A DNA stretch of 64,000 nucleotides from assembly GCA_033851955.1 (NCBI GenBank), contig JAWSVK010000019.1, positions 1 through 64,000 of the forward strand, in the 5' to 3' direction. This document shows positions 32,613 through 41,277 of this stretch, in pieces. The position numbers were made by a program, and so were the translations under genes. The notes beneath the pieces were generated by a model that ran no database searches, was not told where the DNA came from, and was given only the letters and a program-made list of their open reading frames with translations. Position 1 is the stretch's first letter; each line of letters begins with the position of its first letter. The stretch comes from Profundibacter sp033851955 (lineage in GTDB: Bacteria > Pseudomonadota > Alphaproteobacteria > Rhodobacterales > Rhodobacteraceae).

Positions 32613-34900
32613 ACCCGAATGGTCTCCTGCAATTTCTCTTGCAAACGATAGGCCTGATCGCGTCCTGCCAGATAAGGTGCAGGCCATTTCACAGCAGCAT
32701 CACCCAGCGCAACACCCGCATGCAACGTCCAATATGGGTCCGCCAAATGTGGCCGCGCCAGACACACCAGATCGGCCCGCCCCGCAATCAAAATCGAATT
32801 GGCGTGGTCGGTTTCATAGATGTTGCCAACGGCCATGGTCGGCATGTTCAGTTCGTTGCGAATCCGGTTTGAAAAAGGTGTTTGGAACATCCGGCCATAG
32901 ACCGGCTTGCCCTCCACGCTGGTTTGCCCTGCGGACACATCAATGATGTCAGCACCGGCATCGCGGAACATGCGAGCAATCTCGACGGCCTCTTGTGGCG
33001 TAACGCCTGTATTACCCGCCCAATCATTGGCGGAAATCCGAACCGAAAGCGGTCTGTCGACAGGCCAAGCGGCACGCATCGCCGTCAGAACCTCAAGCGG
33101 GTAACGCATCCGGTTTTCCAGACTGCCGCCATATTCGTCAGTCCGTGTATTGGACAGCGGCGATATGAAGGACGAGATCAAATAGCCGTGGGCGGCATGC
33201 AGCTCGACCATGTCAAATCCAGATCGCTCGGCCATCTGGGTGGAGGCAATAAACTGCTCGCGCACCTCGTCCATTTCAGTACGGCTAATTTCACGCGGGG
33301 TGGCATTGCCAGCGGACCAAGGGATTGCAGATGCTGACACCAAACCCCAGTTGCCAGATTTCAGCGGCGCATCCATTTCCTCCCAACCCAATTGGGTTGA
33401 ACCTTTGCGGCCGGAATGGCCGATTTGGCAACAGGTCTTGGCTTGGGTTTCGCCATGAACAAAGGCATTCAAACGACTCCAAGCCGCTTGGTGTTCGGGC
33501 GCATAAAGCCCAGGGCAGCCCGGCGTGATCCGCCCCTGCGGGCTGACACATGTCATCTCGGTATAGACCAAGCCAGCGCCGCCTTTGGCGCGTTCGCTAT
33601 AGTGCACGAAATGCCAATCCGTTGGACAGCCGTCGACAGCCTTATACTGCGCCATTGGCGACACCACGATGCGATTGGTCAACTCCATATTGCCCAGCTG
33701 ATAAGGGGCAAACATCGGCGCACGCACGGGGGCGTCCGCAGGCACACCTGCTTTGGTTTGGAACCACCGCTCCGCTGCTTCAACCCATTCAGGATCGCGC
33801 AAACGCAGGTTTTCATGGCTGATACGCTGCGAGCGCGTCAACAGGTTATAGTTAAATTGAACAGGATCCTGATCCAAATAGCGTTCAACTTCTTCAAACC
33901 ATTCCAATGAGTTACGGGCCGAAGACTGCAACCGCAGAACCTCAAGACGCCGTTCGTCTTGATAGCGTTCAAACGCCTGTTCCAACGTTGGCTCTGAATG
34001 CACATAGTTTGCCAGCGCAATCGCACTGTCAAACGCCAGACGCGATCCGGAACCGATTGAGAAATGCGCTGTCGCAGCAGCATCGCCCATCAAAACAACG
34101 TTCTCATTGTACCATTTTTCACAAATCACCCGTGGGAAATTCATCCAGACAGCCGAGCCGCGCAAATGATCCGCATTGGACATCAAATCGTTGCCGTCCA
34201 GATATTTTTCAAACACCTTTTGACAGGTCGCGACAGTTTCTTCTTTGCTCATCGCTTCAAAACCGAACCCATCCCAAGTGGGTTGCAAACATTCAACAAT
34301 GAAAGTCGCCGTGTTGTCATCAAACTGATAGACATGCGCCCACATCCAGCCGTGATCGGTTTTCTCAAAAATGAAGGTGAAGGCGTCGAATTTCTGGTGC
34401 GTGCCCAGCCAAATAAACTTGCATTCCCGCGTGTCGATATCGGGCTTGTAAACATCCTCATATTCTTTGCGCACAGAGGAATTGATCCCATCCGTCGCCA
34501 CCACGATATCGTAATCTTTGCGGTATTCTTCTGCGGATTTAAAAATGGTTTCAAACTGCATATTCACACCAAGCTCTTTGGCGCGGGCCTGCAAAATAAT
34601 CAGCATTTGCTTGCGACCAATCCCCGCGAACCCATGCCCGCCCGAAACCGTGCGATCCCCGTTATGCTCAACCGCAATATCATCCCAATAAGAGAAGTTG
34701 TCGCGGATCGCGTCAGTGCTTTGTGGATCATTCTCTTGCATCTGCTCAAGCGCATCGTCCGACAAAACAACGCCCCACCCAAATGTGTCATTGGCCTTGT
34801 TACGCTCCAAAACGGTGACCTCATGCGCGGGGTCTCGCAGTTTCATACTAATGGCAAAATACAGACCCGCGGGCCCGCCGCCTAGACACATTATCTTCAT
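32609..34900 (-). CDS. Fused FAD monooxygenase / Old-Yellow-Enzyme reductase (2-aminobenzoyl-CoA monooxygenase/reductase or salicylyl-CoA 5-hydroxylase type)
   Basis: A 763-residue two-domain flavoprotein. Residues 1-~370 are a class-A FAD monooxygenase with GGGPAGLYFA at 7-16 and MGDAAATAHFSIGSGSRLA near 280. Residues ~385-763 are an Old Yellow Enzyme domain: PYQLGNMELTNRIVVSPM, HYSERAKGGAGLVYTEM, QIGHSGRKGS, HAAHGYLISSFISPLSN and DLVCLARP. This fusion is seen in the Azoarcus 2-aminobenzoyl-CoA monooxygenase/reductase, which hydroxylates and then reduces the ring, and in proteins annotated as salicylyl-CoA 5-hydroxylase. The anthranilate reading is favoured by the ligase, dehydrogenase, RidA and thioesterase neighbours. 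ATG at 34900 follows GGGGGC at six bases. First gene of the operon. Confidence 0.88.
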   Translation of the reverse strand: MKIMCLGGGPAGLYFAISMKLRDPAHEVTVLERNKANDTFGWGVVLSDDALEQMQENDPQSTDAIRDNFSYWDDIAVEHNGDRTVSGGHGFAGIGRKQMLIILQARAKELGVNMQFETIFKSAEEYRKDYDIVVATDGINSSVRKEYEDVYKPDIDTRECKFIWLGTHQKFDAFTFIFEKTDHGWMWAHVYQFDDNTATFIVECLQPTWDGFGFEAMSKEETVATCQKVFEKYLDGNDLMSNADHLRGSAVWMNFPRVICEKWYNENVVLMGDAAATAHFSIGSGSRLAFDSAIALANYVHSEPTLEQAFERYQDERRLEVLRLQSSARNSLEWFEEVERYLDQDPVQFNYNLLTRSQRISHENLRLRDPEWVEAAERWFQTKAGVPADAPVRAPMFAPYQLGNMELTNRIVVSPMAQYKAVDGCPTDWHFVHYSERAKGGAGLVYTEMTCVSPQGRITPGCPGLYAPEHQAAWSRLNAFVHGETQAKTCCQIGHSGRKGSTQLGWEEMDAPLKSGNWGLVSASAIPWSAGNATPREISRTEMDEVREQFIASTQMAERSGFDMVELHAAHGYLISSFISPLSNTRTDEYGGSLENRMRYPLEVLTAMRAAWPVDRPLSVRISANDWAGNTGVTPQEAVEIARMFRDAGADIIDVSAGQTSVEGKPVYGRMFQTPFSNRIRNELNMPTMAVGNIYETDHANSILIAGRADLVCLARPHLADPYWTLHAGVALGDAAVKWPAPYLAGRDQAYRLQEKLQETIRV

Positions 34901-34968
34901 GACTTTGCCCCCATCATTCAACCGAATCTTTACACTTTCTATAAACGCTAGCCTTGGTCATTATTTAT

Positions 34969-34994
34969 TTCAAGTTTAAAGTTTTAATCTTGAA
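34969..34994. promoter_or_regulatory. 26-bp dyad at the head of the anthranilate-type operon
   Basis: TTCAAG and CTTGAA form the outer arms, and the inner TTTAAA/TTTTAA region continues the symmetry: 22 of 26 positions match their reverse complement. It lies 69 bases before the start codon of the fused flavoprotein gene, in AT-rich DNA between two divergent genes, an ideal operator for the MarR protein of this operon. Confidence 0.68.
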
Positions 34995-35108
34995 GCAAAT
35001 CCAGGCCGGACGTGTTCATTCTGTTAGCGTTGTTTGCGCACCAACCCTTTCATTTCGCCCGTGCTTGCGCGAAGGTACCTGTAACAAACACAAGAAAGGT
35101 ACGTTCAG

Positions 35109-35726
35109 ATGTCAGCAGCTATACTATTCGATCTGCTCAATGTGCTGGGCACTTTCGTTTTCGGCCTAAGCGGCGCAATGGTTGCGATCCGCCAAAGGTT
35201 CGATATTTTCGGCATTTTAGTGCTGTCAGTCGCGACAGGCGTGGCGGGCGGTATCCTTCGCGACGTTTTACTCGGCGACACGCCGCCCGAGGCATTGCGG
35301 GTTTTTTGGCCGATGGCCATCGCGAGCCTCGCCGGTGTTTTCGCCTTCTTTTTCAAGCCGCAGATCGACAAGTTCAATCGCCCCGTCATGTTACTCGACG
35401 CCGTCGGGCTGGGGGTTTTTGCGGTTGTCGGTTGTCAAAAAGCGCTGATCTATGGCTTAGCCCCTCCCGGCGCTGTGCTTTTAGGCGTCATGACAGCGAT
35501 CGGCGGCGGCGTGCTGAGGGACATCATGGCGGCAGAGGTGCCCCGCGTGTTGCGCGAAGACGTCTATGCGCTCGCCGCTTTTTCGGGGGCGGCGGCCTAT
35601 GCGGCCGGATTGTGGTTAGGGTTTCAGGAAAACAATACGGCCGCAGGCGCAGTGCTGCTTGCCGTTGGCCTGCGATTGGTCAGCCTTCGCTTTGGCTGGA
35701 AATTACCGCGATCGCCAAGATTATAG
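35109..35726 (+). CDS. TRIC-family (UPF0126) membrane protein
   Basis: A 205-residue membrane protein with seven hydrophobic helices made of two related halves. Each half has the family's GG-x-x-RD turn: GGILRDVLLGDTPPEAL near residue 50 and GGGVLRDIMAAEVPRVL near 137. Bacterial members of this family are homologues of trimeric intracellular cation (TRIC) channels; some have been linked to glycine or cation transport, so the substrate is open. AAGAAAGG precedes the ATG. It is divergent from the anthranilate-type operon and ends three bases from a convergent dehydrogenase gene. Confidence 0.85.
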   Translation: MSAAILFDLLNVLGTFVFGLSGAMVAIRQRFDIFGILVLSVATGVAGGILRDVLLGDTPPEALRVFWPMAIASLAGVFAFFFKPQIDKFNRPVMLLDAVGLGVFAVVGCQKALIYGLAPPGAVLLGVMTAIGGGVLRDIMAAEVPRVLREDVYALAAFSGAAAYAAGLWLGFQENNTAAGAVLLAVGLRLVSLRFGWKLPRSPRL

Positions 35727-35729
35727 GTC

Positions 35730-36647
35730 TCAATCGCGCTTTTTTGCGGCCTCGACCTCCATGTCTAAACCGTTGACCCGCGCGATATGGTCTACAATTT
35801 TGGGCACAAAATCACCCCCATGTCCTGCCACCTCGACTTGGTCGAAACACTGTTTGGCCGCCGCCGCCATCACCATCGCAAGCCCCGCATCTTGGGCCAT
35901 CGCATTGACATAGCGCATGTCCTTGGCGGCGTTGGCGATGGTGAACTTATGCAGTTCCTCGCGGTCCACAGCGTAGGACATAAAGGTTTCGAACAACCCG
36001 TTGGTCAGACGGCTTGCGCCAATGACGTCGCGCACTGTGGCGGGCGACACCCCCACTGCCGCGCCCAATACCGTCGCCTCGGCATAGAGCGACACATAGC
36101 CCATCGAGATAAAATTCATCACCAGTTTCATCTTGTGCCCGCTGCCCGTCGGGCCAACATGTGTGACATTGGCGGCCCAACAGTCAATCACCGGCTTGAT
36201 TTTGGCAAAGGTCGGATCATCACAACCCACCATCGCGTCTAGCGTTCCGGCTTCAGCTTCTTTGGGGGTGCGACCAAGTGGAGCGTCGACAAAAACACCG
36301 CCTTTATCCGCGAGCTGCGCCGCCAAAGCGATCGTCGATTTTGGATCAGCCGTTGATGTGTCAATCACGATCAACCCCGCACGCGCACCTGCCAAAATGC
36401 CGTTTTGCCCGTCAAATATCGCCTCTACTTGTGCAGAATTCGACAGACACAGATGGATGATGTCGCAAACCTGCGCCATTTCTTTTGCATTCGCAACCTC
36501 TGTTGCGCCCATGCTGACCAATGCGTCAATTGGCGCGCGGTTTCGGTTGCCTTTGATCCACATACCATAGCCTTTGCGGATCAGGTTCTTTGCCATGCCC
36601 TCGCCCATAAGGCCGACGCCAATAAAACCGATTTTAGTGTCATCCAT
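35730..36647 (-). CDS. 3-hydroxyisobutyrate dehydrogenase-family NAD(P) oxidoreductase
   Basis: A 305-residue beta-hydroxyacid dehydrogenase. Rossmann motif GFIGVGLMGEGMAKNLIRKG near residues 7-26, substrate-binding region FVDAPLGRTPKEAEAGTL near 120, and the catalytic lysine in GPTGSGHKMKLVMN near 170. Members oxidise 3-hydroxyisobutyrate, tartronate semialdehyde-type or other beta-hydroxy acids, or reduce succinic semialdehyde-type compounds; the unusual R in LGRTP (often SGG or LSGS) argues against assigning 3-hydroxyisobutyrate itself. The ATG at 36647 has AAGGAA upstream. A TTGACA -35-like box is at 36753-36758 on this strand. Not clearly linked to either neighbour. Confidence 0.82.
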   Translation of the reverse strand: MDDTKIGFIGVGLMGEGMAKNLIRKGYGMWIKGNRNRAPIDALVSMGATEVANAKEMAQVCDIIHLCLSNSAQVEAIFDGQNGILAGARAGLIVIDTSTADPKSTIALAAQLADKGGVFVDAPLGRTPKEAEAGTLDAMVGCDDPTFAKIKPVIDCWAANVTHVGPTGSGHKMKLVMNFISMGYVSLYAEATVLGAAVGVSPATVRDVIGASRLTNGLFETFMSYAVDREELHKFTIANAAKDMRYVNAMAQDAGLAMVMAAAAKQCFDQVEVAGHGGDFVPKIVDHIARVNGLDMEVEAAKKRD

Positions 36648-36785
36648 TTCAATTTCCTTTTGCAAATCTTGGCAATATCATTTGTAAGCGACCAGAATTT
36701 TGAGGCTCAAACGCACTGCGCTTAAGGATAATTTGGACATAATAAGTTCATCTGTCAAATTGCGCCCGGCCTGCCTGAGACTTGG

Positions 36786-37694
36786 CTAGACGCCAAAAGC
36801 AGCCTCAACACGGGCGTCTTTGAACTTGACCACACAGCCGTCGATCTCAGCACGGGTCCCAAACAAGCACGCCGTTGTCGAGAGCGCATCCGCAAGTGCT
36901 GCTGACTTTGCCGAAATCGTAATCTCTTGCCAGACATTGCGCGATGGCCGCCCTGTGCGAGGATCAAGAATGTGACCCATTGCTGCGGCTTCATCAAAAA
37001 CCGTGCCAAGCGGTGCAGAGGTCGCGAGCGCTCTTGAAACAAGCGGAACCTGACCGCCAGCCGCAAGTTTAACGGGCCATGCACTGCCATCTGGCCGCGC
37101 CCCAACCGCGCGAAACTCGCCGGTGTTGATCAAAATATTGCTCAAACCTTCGGCGCTCAGCATCTCGGCCACACGGTCCGCGACATAGCCCTGCGCAATG
37201 CCGTTCAGGGTCAGGGACATGCCTGTTTTCAAAGTGATCGCCGTGGCGTCAAAGGCCACATGATCCCAGCCAACCAACCCACGGGCCGCGTTTAGCGCCC
37301 CTTGATCCGGCAGTTTCCCTGTCCCCGAAGCTGCGGCATAAACAGCCCACAAGGGCTGGATGGTCGGATCAAACCGTCCACCGCTGGCCGTATGAACGGC
37401 ACTGGCCAAGGAAAGGCACTCCAGCAGCTCAAAGGATGGGGCATTCAGTACCCCTCTGCGGTTCAGCTGGGCCAATTGGCTGTCGCTGCGATAAAGACTG
37501 AAAATGTCTTCAAGCCTGGAAATTTCATTGGCAACCCGCGCGCTGATGGCTTTGGCGTCTGGATGCGCCAAACGCAAGGTCGCCTTTGCACCAAGGGCCA
37601 CGCCTTGCCATGTATGAATTGGCGCCGCTGTGCTGGCGTTTGGAAGGGCGATGGCACTGGCGCAAATTGCCAAAAAACGACGGCGGGTGGTCAT
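36786..37694 (-). CDS. nosX: NosX, FAD:protein FMN transferase (ApbE family)
   Basis: A 302-residue ApbE-type protein with a Tat signal (TTRRRFLAICASAIALP). ApbE features are FSLYRSDSQLAQLNRRG near 65, TASGGRFDPTIQPLW near 105, TLNGIAQGYVADRV near 160 and ILDPRTGRPS near 240. These periplasmic enzymes attach FMN to threonine in secreted proteins. It is the last gene of nosRZDFYLX, three bases after nosL, and its probable target is the FMN-binding domain of NosR, which has the acceptor motif SGATVT. In Paracoccus NosX supports N2O reductase function. Confidence 0.9.
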   Translation of the reverse strand: MTTRRRFLAICASAIALPNASTAAPIHTWQGVALGAKATLRLAHPDAKAISARVANEISRLEDIFSLYRSDSQLAQLNRRGVLNAPSFELLECLSLASAVHTASGGRFDPTIQPLWAVYAAASGTGKLPDQGALNAARGLVGWDHVAFDATAITLKTGMSLTLNGIAQGYVADRVAEMLSAEGLSNILINTGEFRAVGARPDGSAWPVKLAAGGQVPLVSRALATSAPLGTVFDEAAAMGHILDPRTGRPSRNVWQEITISAKSAALADALSTTACLFGTRAEIDGCVVKFKDARVEAAFGV

Positions 37695-37697
37695 GGT

Positions 37698-38264
37698 CTA
37701 CTCTCCTAAATTGCGCGACAGGGCACGCAGGCGTTTGGCAAAATCTGCATCATCGTGGTCGCCGTCCGACACCACAGGTGCCAAAACGAACTCATCTGAT
37801 ATTTCGGCCAGTCGCAGGACCTCGCCCCCATTAAGTTCGGCAAATTTTCGCGCCTTTTGGCTGTCTGCAAAAGGCACGGTTTCAGGCGTGCCCATGCCGC
37901 CCACAACGCGGCTGCCAACCACATAGATAGCGTCTTGAGCTGGGATCCAATTGTATTGCCCAGGCTCCGCCCATGTGGCCCCAGCGGCCCCCATGTCGTT
38001 CACCCATATGGCCAAGATTTCGTGGTCCTGCTCGGGCATCCGTTGATAGGCAACCGCGTCACGCACCTGACTGAAAAACAGCGGTGTCCCCGGTAGGCCC
38101 GCCAAATGGGCCTGTGCTTTTGGCCCGTCATGCTCCAGCAGATTCATTTGGCAAAAATGCCCAGTGCTTTCATGCGTTAACGCAAGCGCAGAAACGTCTT
38201 GCGCCACGTCTTCTTTGCAAGCGGTCAATGCCATCACGACCATCACGAACAATATATGTCTCAT
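37698..38264 (-). CDS. nosL: NosL, copper-binding lipoprotein of the nos cluster
   Basis: A 188-residue lipoprotein. The first residues MRHILFVMVVMALTACKED form a type-II signal with lipobox LTAC. The mature part has the NosL pattern of a histidine/cysteine/methionine cluster, STGHFCQMNLLEHDGPKAQ, proposed to bind Cu(I), and the middle FFSQVRDAVAY and WVNDM segments. NosL delivers copper to apo-NosZ in the periplasm. Its ATG overlaps the nosY stop by four bases. Confidence 0.9.
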   Translation of the reverse strand: MRHILFVMVVMALTACKEDVAQDVSALALTHESTGHFCQMNLLEHDGPKAQAHLAGLPGTPLFFSQVRDAVAYQRMPEQDHEILAIWVNDMGAAGATWAEPGQYNWIPAQDAIYVVGSRVVGGMGTPETVPFADSQKARKFAELNGGEVLRLAEISDEFVLAPVVSDGDHDDADFAKRLRALSRNLGE

Positions 38265-39085
38265 GGTTCGACCTTCCTGAAGGCAAGTGTCGCAAACCCA
38301 AGCGCAAACAGCGGCCAGAGCGAGATCGAGACCAATGAGTGCCAAAGCGGGATTGACCCTGCTGCTGCCCCAACGCCTGCGGTGCCTGCTGTCGCCTGCG
38401 AGGCTGTCAGGTTGAACAAACGAAACGCGTCGGCTGGGTTTGCCAACAATGCTGGCGGGAAAAACACCTTGGTGAACGTGCCACCGTCATCGGCCACAAC
38501 AGCCGCGAGCAGGCCTAGGTCATACAAAACCACCAGTCCCAGCCAGACCCCAATCGCAAGGCCCGCCGCACCTGATGCGCGGCGCGCCAAAGACGACACC
38601 CCATAACCGATGCCCAAAAATGTTGCGCCCAGCAATGTAGAGGTCCATGTCAACCGCCACAGCGCCGCAAAACCAGATGCCGCGGCAGGATCGTTGAGCA
38701 CAGCGATAAGCGCCGCCGCGCCGAACCCCGCCACAAGTGCGATAATCAAAATCGACGTATGCGCCAAAAGCTTGCCCGCAAGCACCTCCCAGCGGGCGAC
38801 CGGATAGGTCAACAGCAACGGCAGCGTGCCGCGTTCGACCTCGCCTGCCACCGCGTCAAACGACATCAACAACGCCACCAAGGGTACCAAATAGACCGAC
38901 AGCGACGTTAAGGATGCGACCGTGACAGACAGACGGTCCGCGCCCAACCCACCGCTTGGGGCGGACCCAACGGCTGACAACACCAGTGAAAACACCACCA
39001 TCAACACCACCGCAATCAAAACCCAGCGGTTGCGCCGCGCAATGTGCGCCTCCGTGATGGCTGTGGCTAAAATGCGCGCAATCAT
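38261..39085 (-). CDS. nosY: NosY, ABC-2 type permease of the nos cluster
   Basis: A 274-residue membrane protein with six hydrophobic helices. The conserved loop AVAGEVERGTLPLLLTYPVARWEVLAGK lies near residues 78-105 (core ERGTLPLLLTYPV), typical of NosY and other ABC-2 permeases. With the ATPase NosF and the periplasmic NosD it forms the complex needed to build the CuZ centre of N2O reductase. It overlaps nosF and nosL by four bases each. Confidence 0.9.
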   Translation of the reverse strand: MIARILATAITEAHIARRNRWVLIAVVLMVVFSLVLSAVGSAPSGGLGADRLSVTVASLTSLSVYLVPLVALLMSFDAVAGEVERGTLPLLLTYPVARWEVLAGKLLAHTSILIIALVAGFGAAALIAVLNDPAAASGFAALWRLTWTSTLLGATFLGIGYGVSSLARRASGAAGLAIGVWLGLVVLYDLGLLAAVVADDGGTFTKVFFPPALLANPADAFRLFNLTASQATAGTAGVGAAAGSIPLWHSLVSISLWPLFALGFATLAFRKVEP

Positions 39086-39978
39086 TGACCGTCCCTCCGG
39101 CTGAAATGGCTGTAAATATCTTCCAAGCTGGGTGGGATCACATCGATATCAGCCACCTTATCTTGCAGTGTCGCCACACGTGCGAGGGTCGCGAGCTTAT
39201 TATCTTGTGTGCAAGTGAGATGTAGCGCACTTCCGACCCTAATGGCATTGGGAAGTGCAGCCAGAATGTCGGTGTCATACCCATTGATCGCAGTAATATG
39301 CATTGCGACGGGCAGCGCTGCCTCGCGCCGCAATTGTGGCAACGAGCCCTCGGCCACCATCCGGCCACCTGATAGGATCAACAGCCGATCTGTGCGGGCT
39401 TCGACTTCGGTCAAGGCGTGGCTCGACAATAGGATCGCTGCGCCATCGGCGGCCAACCCATCCAGCAGTTCGTAAAAATCATGCCGTGAGACCGGGTCCA
39501 GTCCGCTGGTGGGTTCGTCCAATACCAGCAGGCTTGGATGGCCAATCAATGCTTGGGCCAGTCCGACCCGTTGGCGCATGCCTTTGGAATATGTGCCGAT
39601 CCGGCGCTTGGCCGCCGCACTTAGCCCGACGCGGTCCAAAAGCGCCATCGCGCCCGAGGGGTTTTCGCCCCGCAGCCGCATGTAAAACCGGACCTGTTCC
39701 AACCCCGTCAGCGCCGAGTGAAAGGTCGCGTTTTCTGGTAGGTAAGCCACCTTAGCCCGTGCGTTTGCATCGCCAGGTGCCGCGCCGCACACCGAAACCT
39801 CGCCGCTGTCAGACGCGATCAAACCCAAGATCACCTTCATCAAGGTCGATTTACCCGCGCCATTATGGCCCAACAACGCCACCCGCTCACCGGCGGCCAC
39901 GTGCAAAGACACATCAGTCAGGGCCAAAACCCCGCCAAACGTCTTAGTGAGATGCGAGATCGTTAACGTCGAAGTCAT
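39082..39978 (-). CDS. nosF: NosF, ABC ATP-binding protein of the nos cluster
   Basis: A 298-residue ATPase. Walker A GHNGAGKS near 36-43, signature YSKGMRQRVGLAQ near 130, Walker B LLVLDEPTSGLDP and H-loop LLSSHALTE. The C-terminal ~80 residues are the extra domain found in NosF. The start at 39978 is inside the end of nosD, an overlap of 35 bases, so the two are translationally linked. NosF energises the NosDFY complex for CuZ assembly. Confidence 0.9.
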   Translation of the reverse strand: MTSTLTISHLTKTFGGVLALTDVSLHVAAGERVALLGHNGAGKSTLMKVILGLIASDSGEVSVCGAAPGDANARAKVAYLPENATFHSALTGLEQVRFYMRLRGENPSGAMALLDRVGLSAAAKRRIGTYSKGMRQRVGLAQALIGHPSLLVLDEPTSGLDPVSRHDFYELLDGLAADGAAILLSSHALTEVEARTDRLLILSGGRMVAEGSLPQLRREAALPVAMHITAINGYDTDILAALPNAIRVGSALHLTCTQDNKLATLARVATLQDKVADIDVIPPSLEDIYSHFSRRDGQ

Positions 39979-41275
39979 CTGAGTTGCTTTCTGTTCGCCG
40001 GAGCCGAGCTTCGGCCTCCATGGCAAGGAATTCAGGGGGAATTGCCACAACCGGCGCGGTCATAAGCGGGGCGTTATCGACAACCCCACCGGGCAATGTT
40101 GCAGGGAAACTGGATTGTGACCAACGGATCAGCTGCACGGCGGGTGCGCCGGTCAGCAGGCTGGCGGCAGGCTGTGACCACAGGATGTGGTCCATCAAAT
40201 CGTTGGGGCGGAACGGGCTGTCGGCGATGCCATCACCATCCAGATCAAAGCTGGAATGATCGGACCAATAGTTGCCCCGCTCCTCAAAGCTCCATTCAAT
40301 ATCACGGGTGCCGACGTATTTCACTTGGGTCCGGTTGCCGACAAAAGCATTGCCAGTCAGCACGTTACGTTCAGACCCCGCGGTGAAATGGATGCCAATA
40401 TTGCAGCCTTCAAAGCGGTTGTTGTAAATCAGGTTCTTATGGGCGTTGTAAATAAACGTGCAGCGATCCGCCCCGCCGCGCACCAGATTGCCCGACACAT
40501 CGGCATTGTTGGCAAAGTTCAACATCAGACCGTGGGTGATATCGGATAGGCTCAAATTGTCCTTCACGACGACTTTGTTCGAAAACATAATCGCATAACC
40601 AAGGTGATTGCCGATCGAAACATTGCCGGAAACCTCGGAATTATTGGTGTACATATAATGCACCGCAAAGCGCAGATCGCGAAACAGGTTATTGCGATAG
40701 ATGCTTTTGCGAGACGTGTTTGAAAAGATACCGTCTCGACCCCAGCGGACTGTGTTATCCTCGATCAAAGTACCGGGTGAATTCCAGACATAGATGCCGT
40801 TGCCCCGGTCATTCATCCGCGGGTTTTGAGTGCCCTCAATGGTATTGCCGCGCACTTGGGCATCATGGCCGCCATGCACATCGACACCATGCAGATTGCC
40901 CAGAATGTGGTTGAATGCGATCACCGCGCGATCCGCTTTTTTCAGGATCTTGATCCCGGCATCCAACGCCTGGTTTTCCATCCCCGATCCAGTCACTGTC
41001 AGGTTTTTAATCGTAACATCCGAGGCCTCAATGGTCACAACCGTGCCCTGCCCCATCCCGTCGATAATGGACGTATTGTCACCCGTCAGCGTCAACGCGC
41101 GATCAATCTTAACCGCGCCCAGGTAGCGACCTGGTTCAAGTATCAGCACATCGCCGGGGTCAGCCCCGGCGATGGCAGTGGCAAGGGTGCCCTGCCCGGC
41201 AACCACTGGCCGCTCGACCGCCCAAAGGGGCAGCGCGATCAGCAGTGACAGCATTATGGACAGAGCACGTATCAT
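39944..41275 (-). CDS. nosD: NosD, periplasmic copper-processing protein
   Basis: A 443-residue periplasmic protein: signal peptide at 1-19 (LLIALPLWA|VE), then a right-handed parallel beta-helix of NosD/CASH repeats, visible as recurring short N-x-(I/V)-x-x-N turns such as NTIEG, NTVRWG, NVSIGN, NLVRGG and NAFVGN between ~140 and 320. It acts with NosF and NosY in maturation of the CuZ centre. It starts two bases after the nosZ stop. Confidence 0.91.
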   Translation of the reverse strand: MIRALSIMLSLLIALPLWAVERPVVAGQGTLATAIAGADPGDVLILEPGRYLGAVKIDRALTLTGDNTSIIDGMGQGTVVTIEASDVTIKNLTVTGSGMENQALDAGIKILKKADRAVIAFNHILGNLHGVDVHGGHDAQVRGNTIEGTQNPRMNDRGNGIYVWNSPGTLIEDNTVRWGRDGIFSNTSRKSIYRNNLFRDLRFAVHYMYTNNSEVSGNVSIGNHLGYAIMFSNKVVVKDNLSLSDITHGLMLNFANNADVSGNLVRGGADRCTFIYNAHKNLIYNNRFEGCNIGIHFTAGSERNVLTGNAFVGNRTQVKYVGTRDIEWSFEERGNYWSDHSSFDLDGDGIADSPFRPNDLMDHILWSQPAASLLTGAPAVQLIRWSQSSFPATLPGGVVDNAPLMTAPVVAIPPEFLAMEAEARLRRTESNSDDFDVNDLASH

Positions 41276-41277
41276 GG

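Noticed and set aside
34064..34885. Open frame of 273 codons on the plus strand opposite the fused monooxygenase
   Set aside because: Antisense shadow; the minus-strand product has intact FAD motifs across the whole interval.
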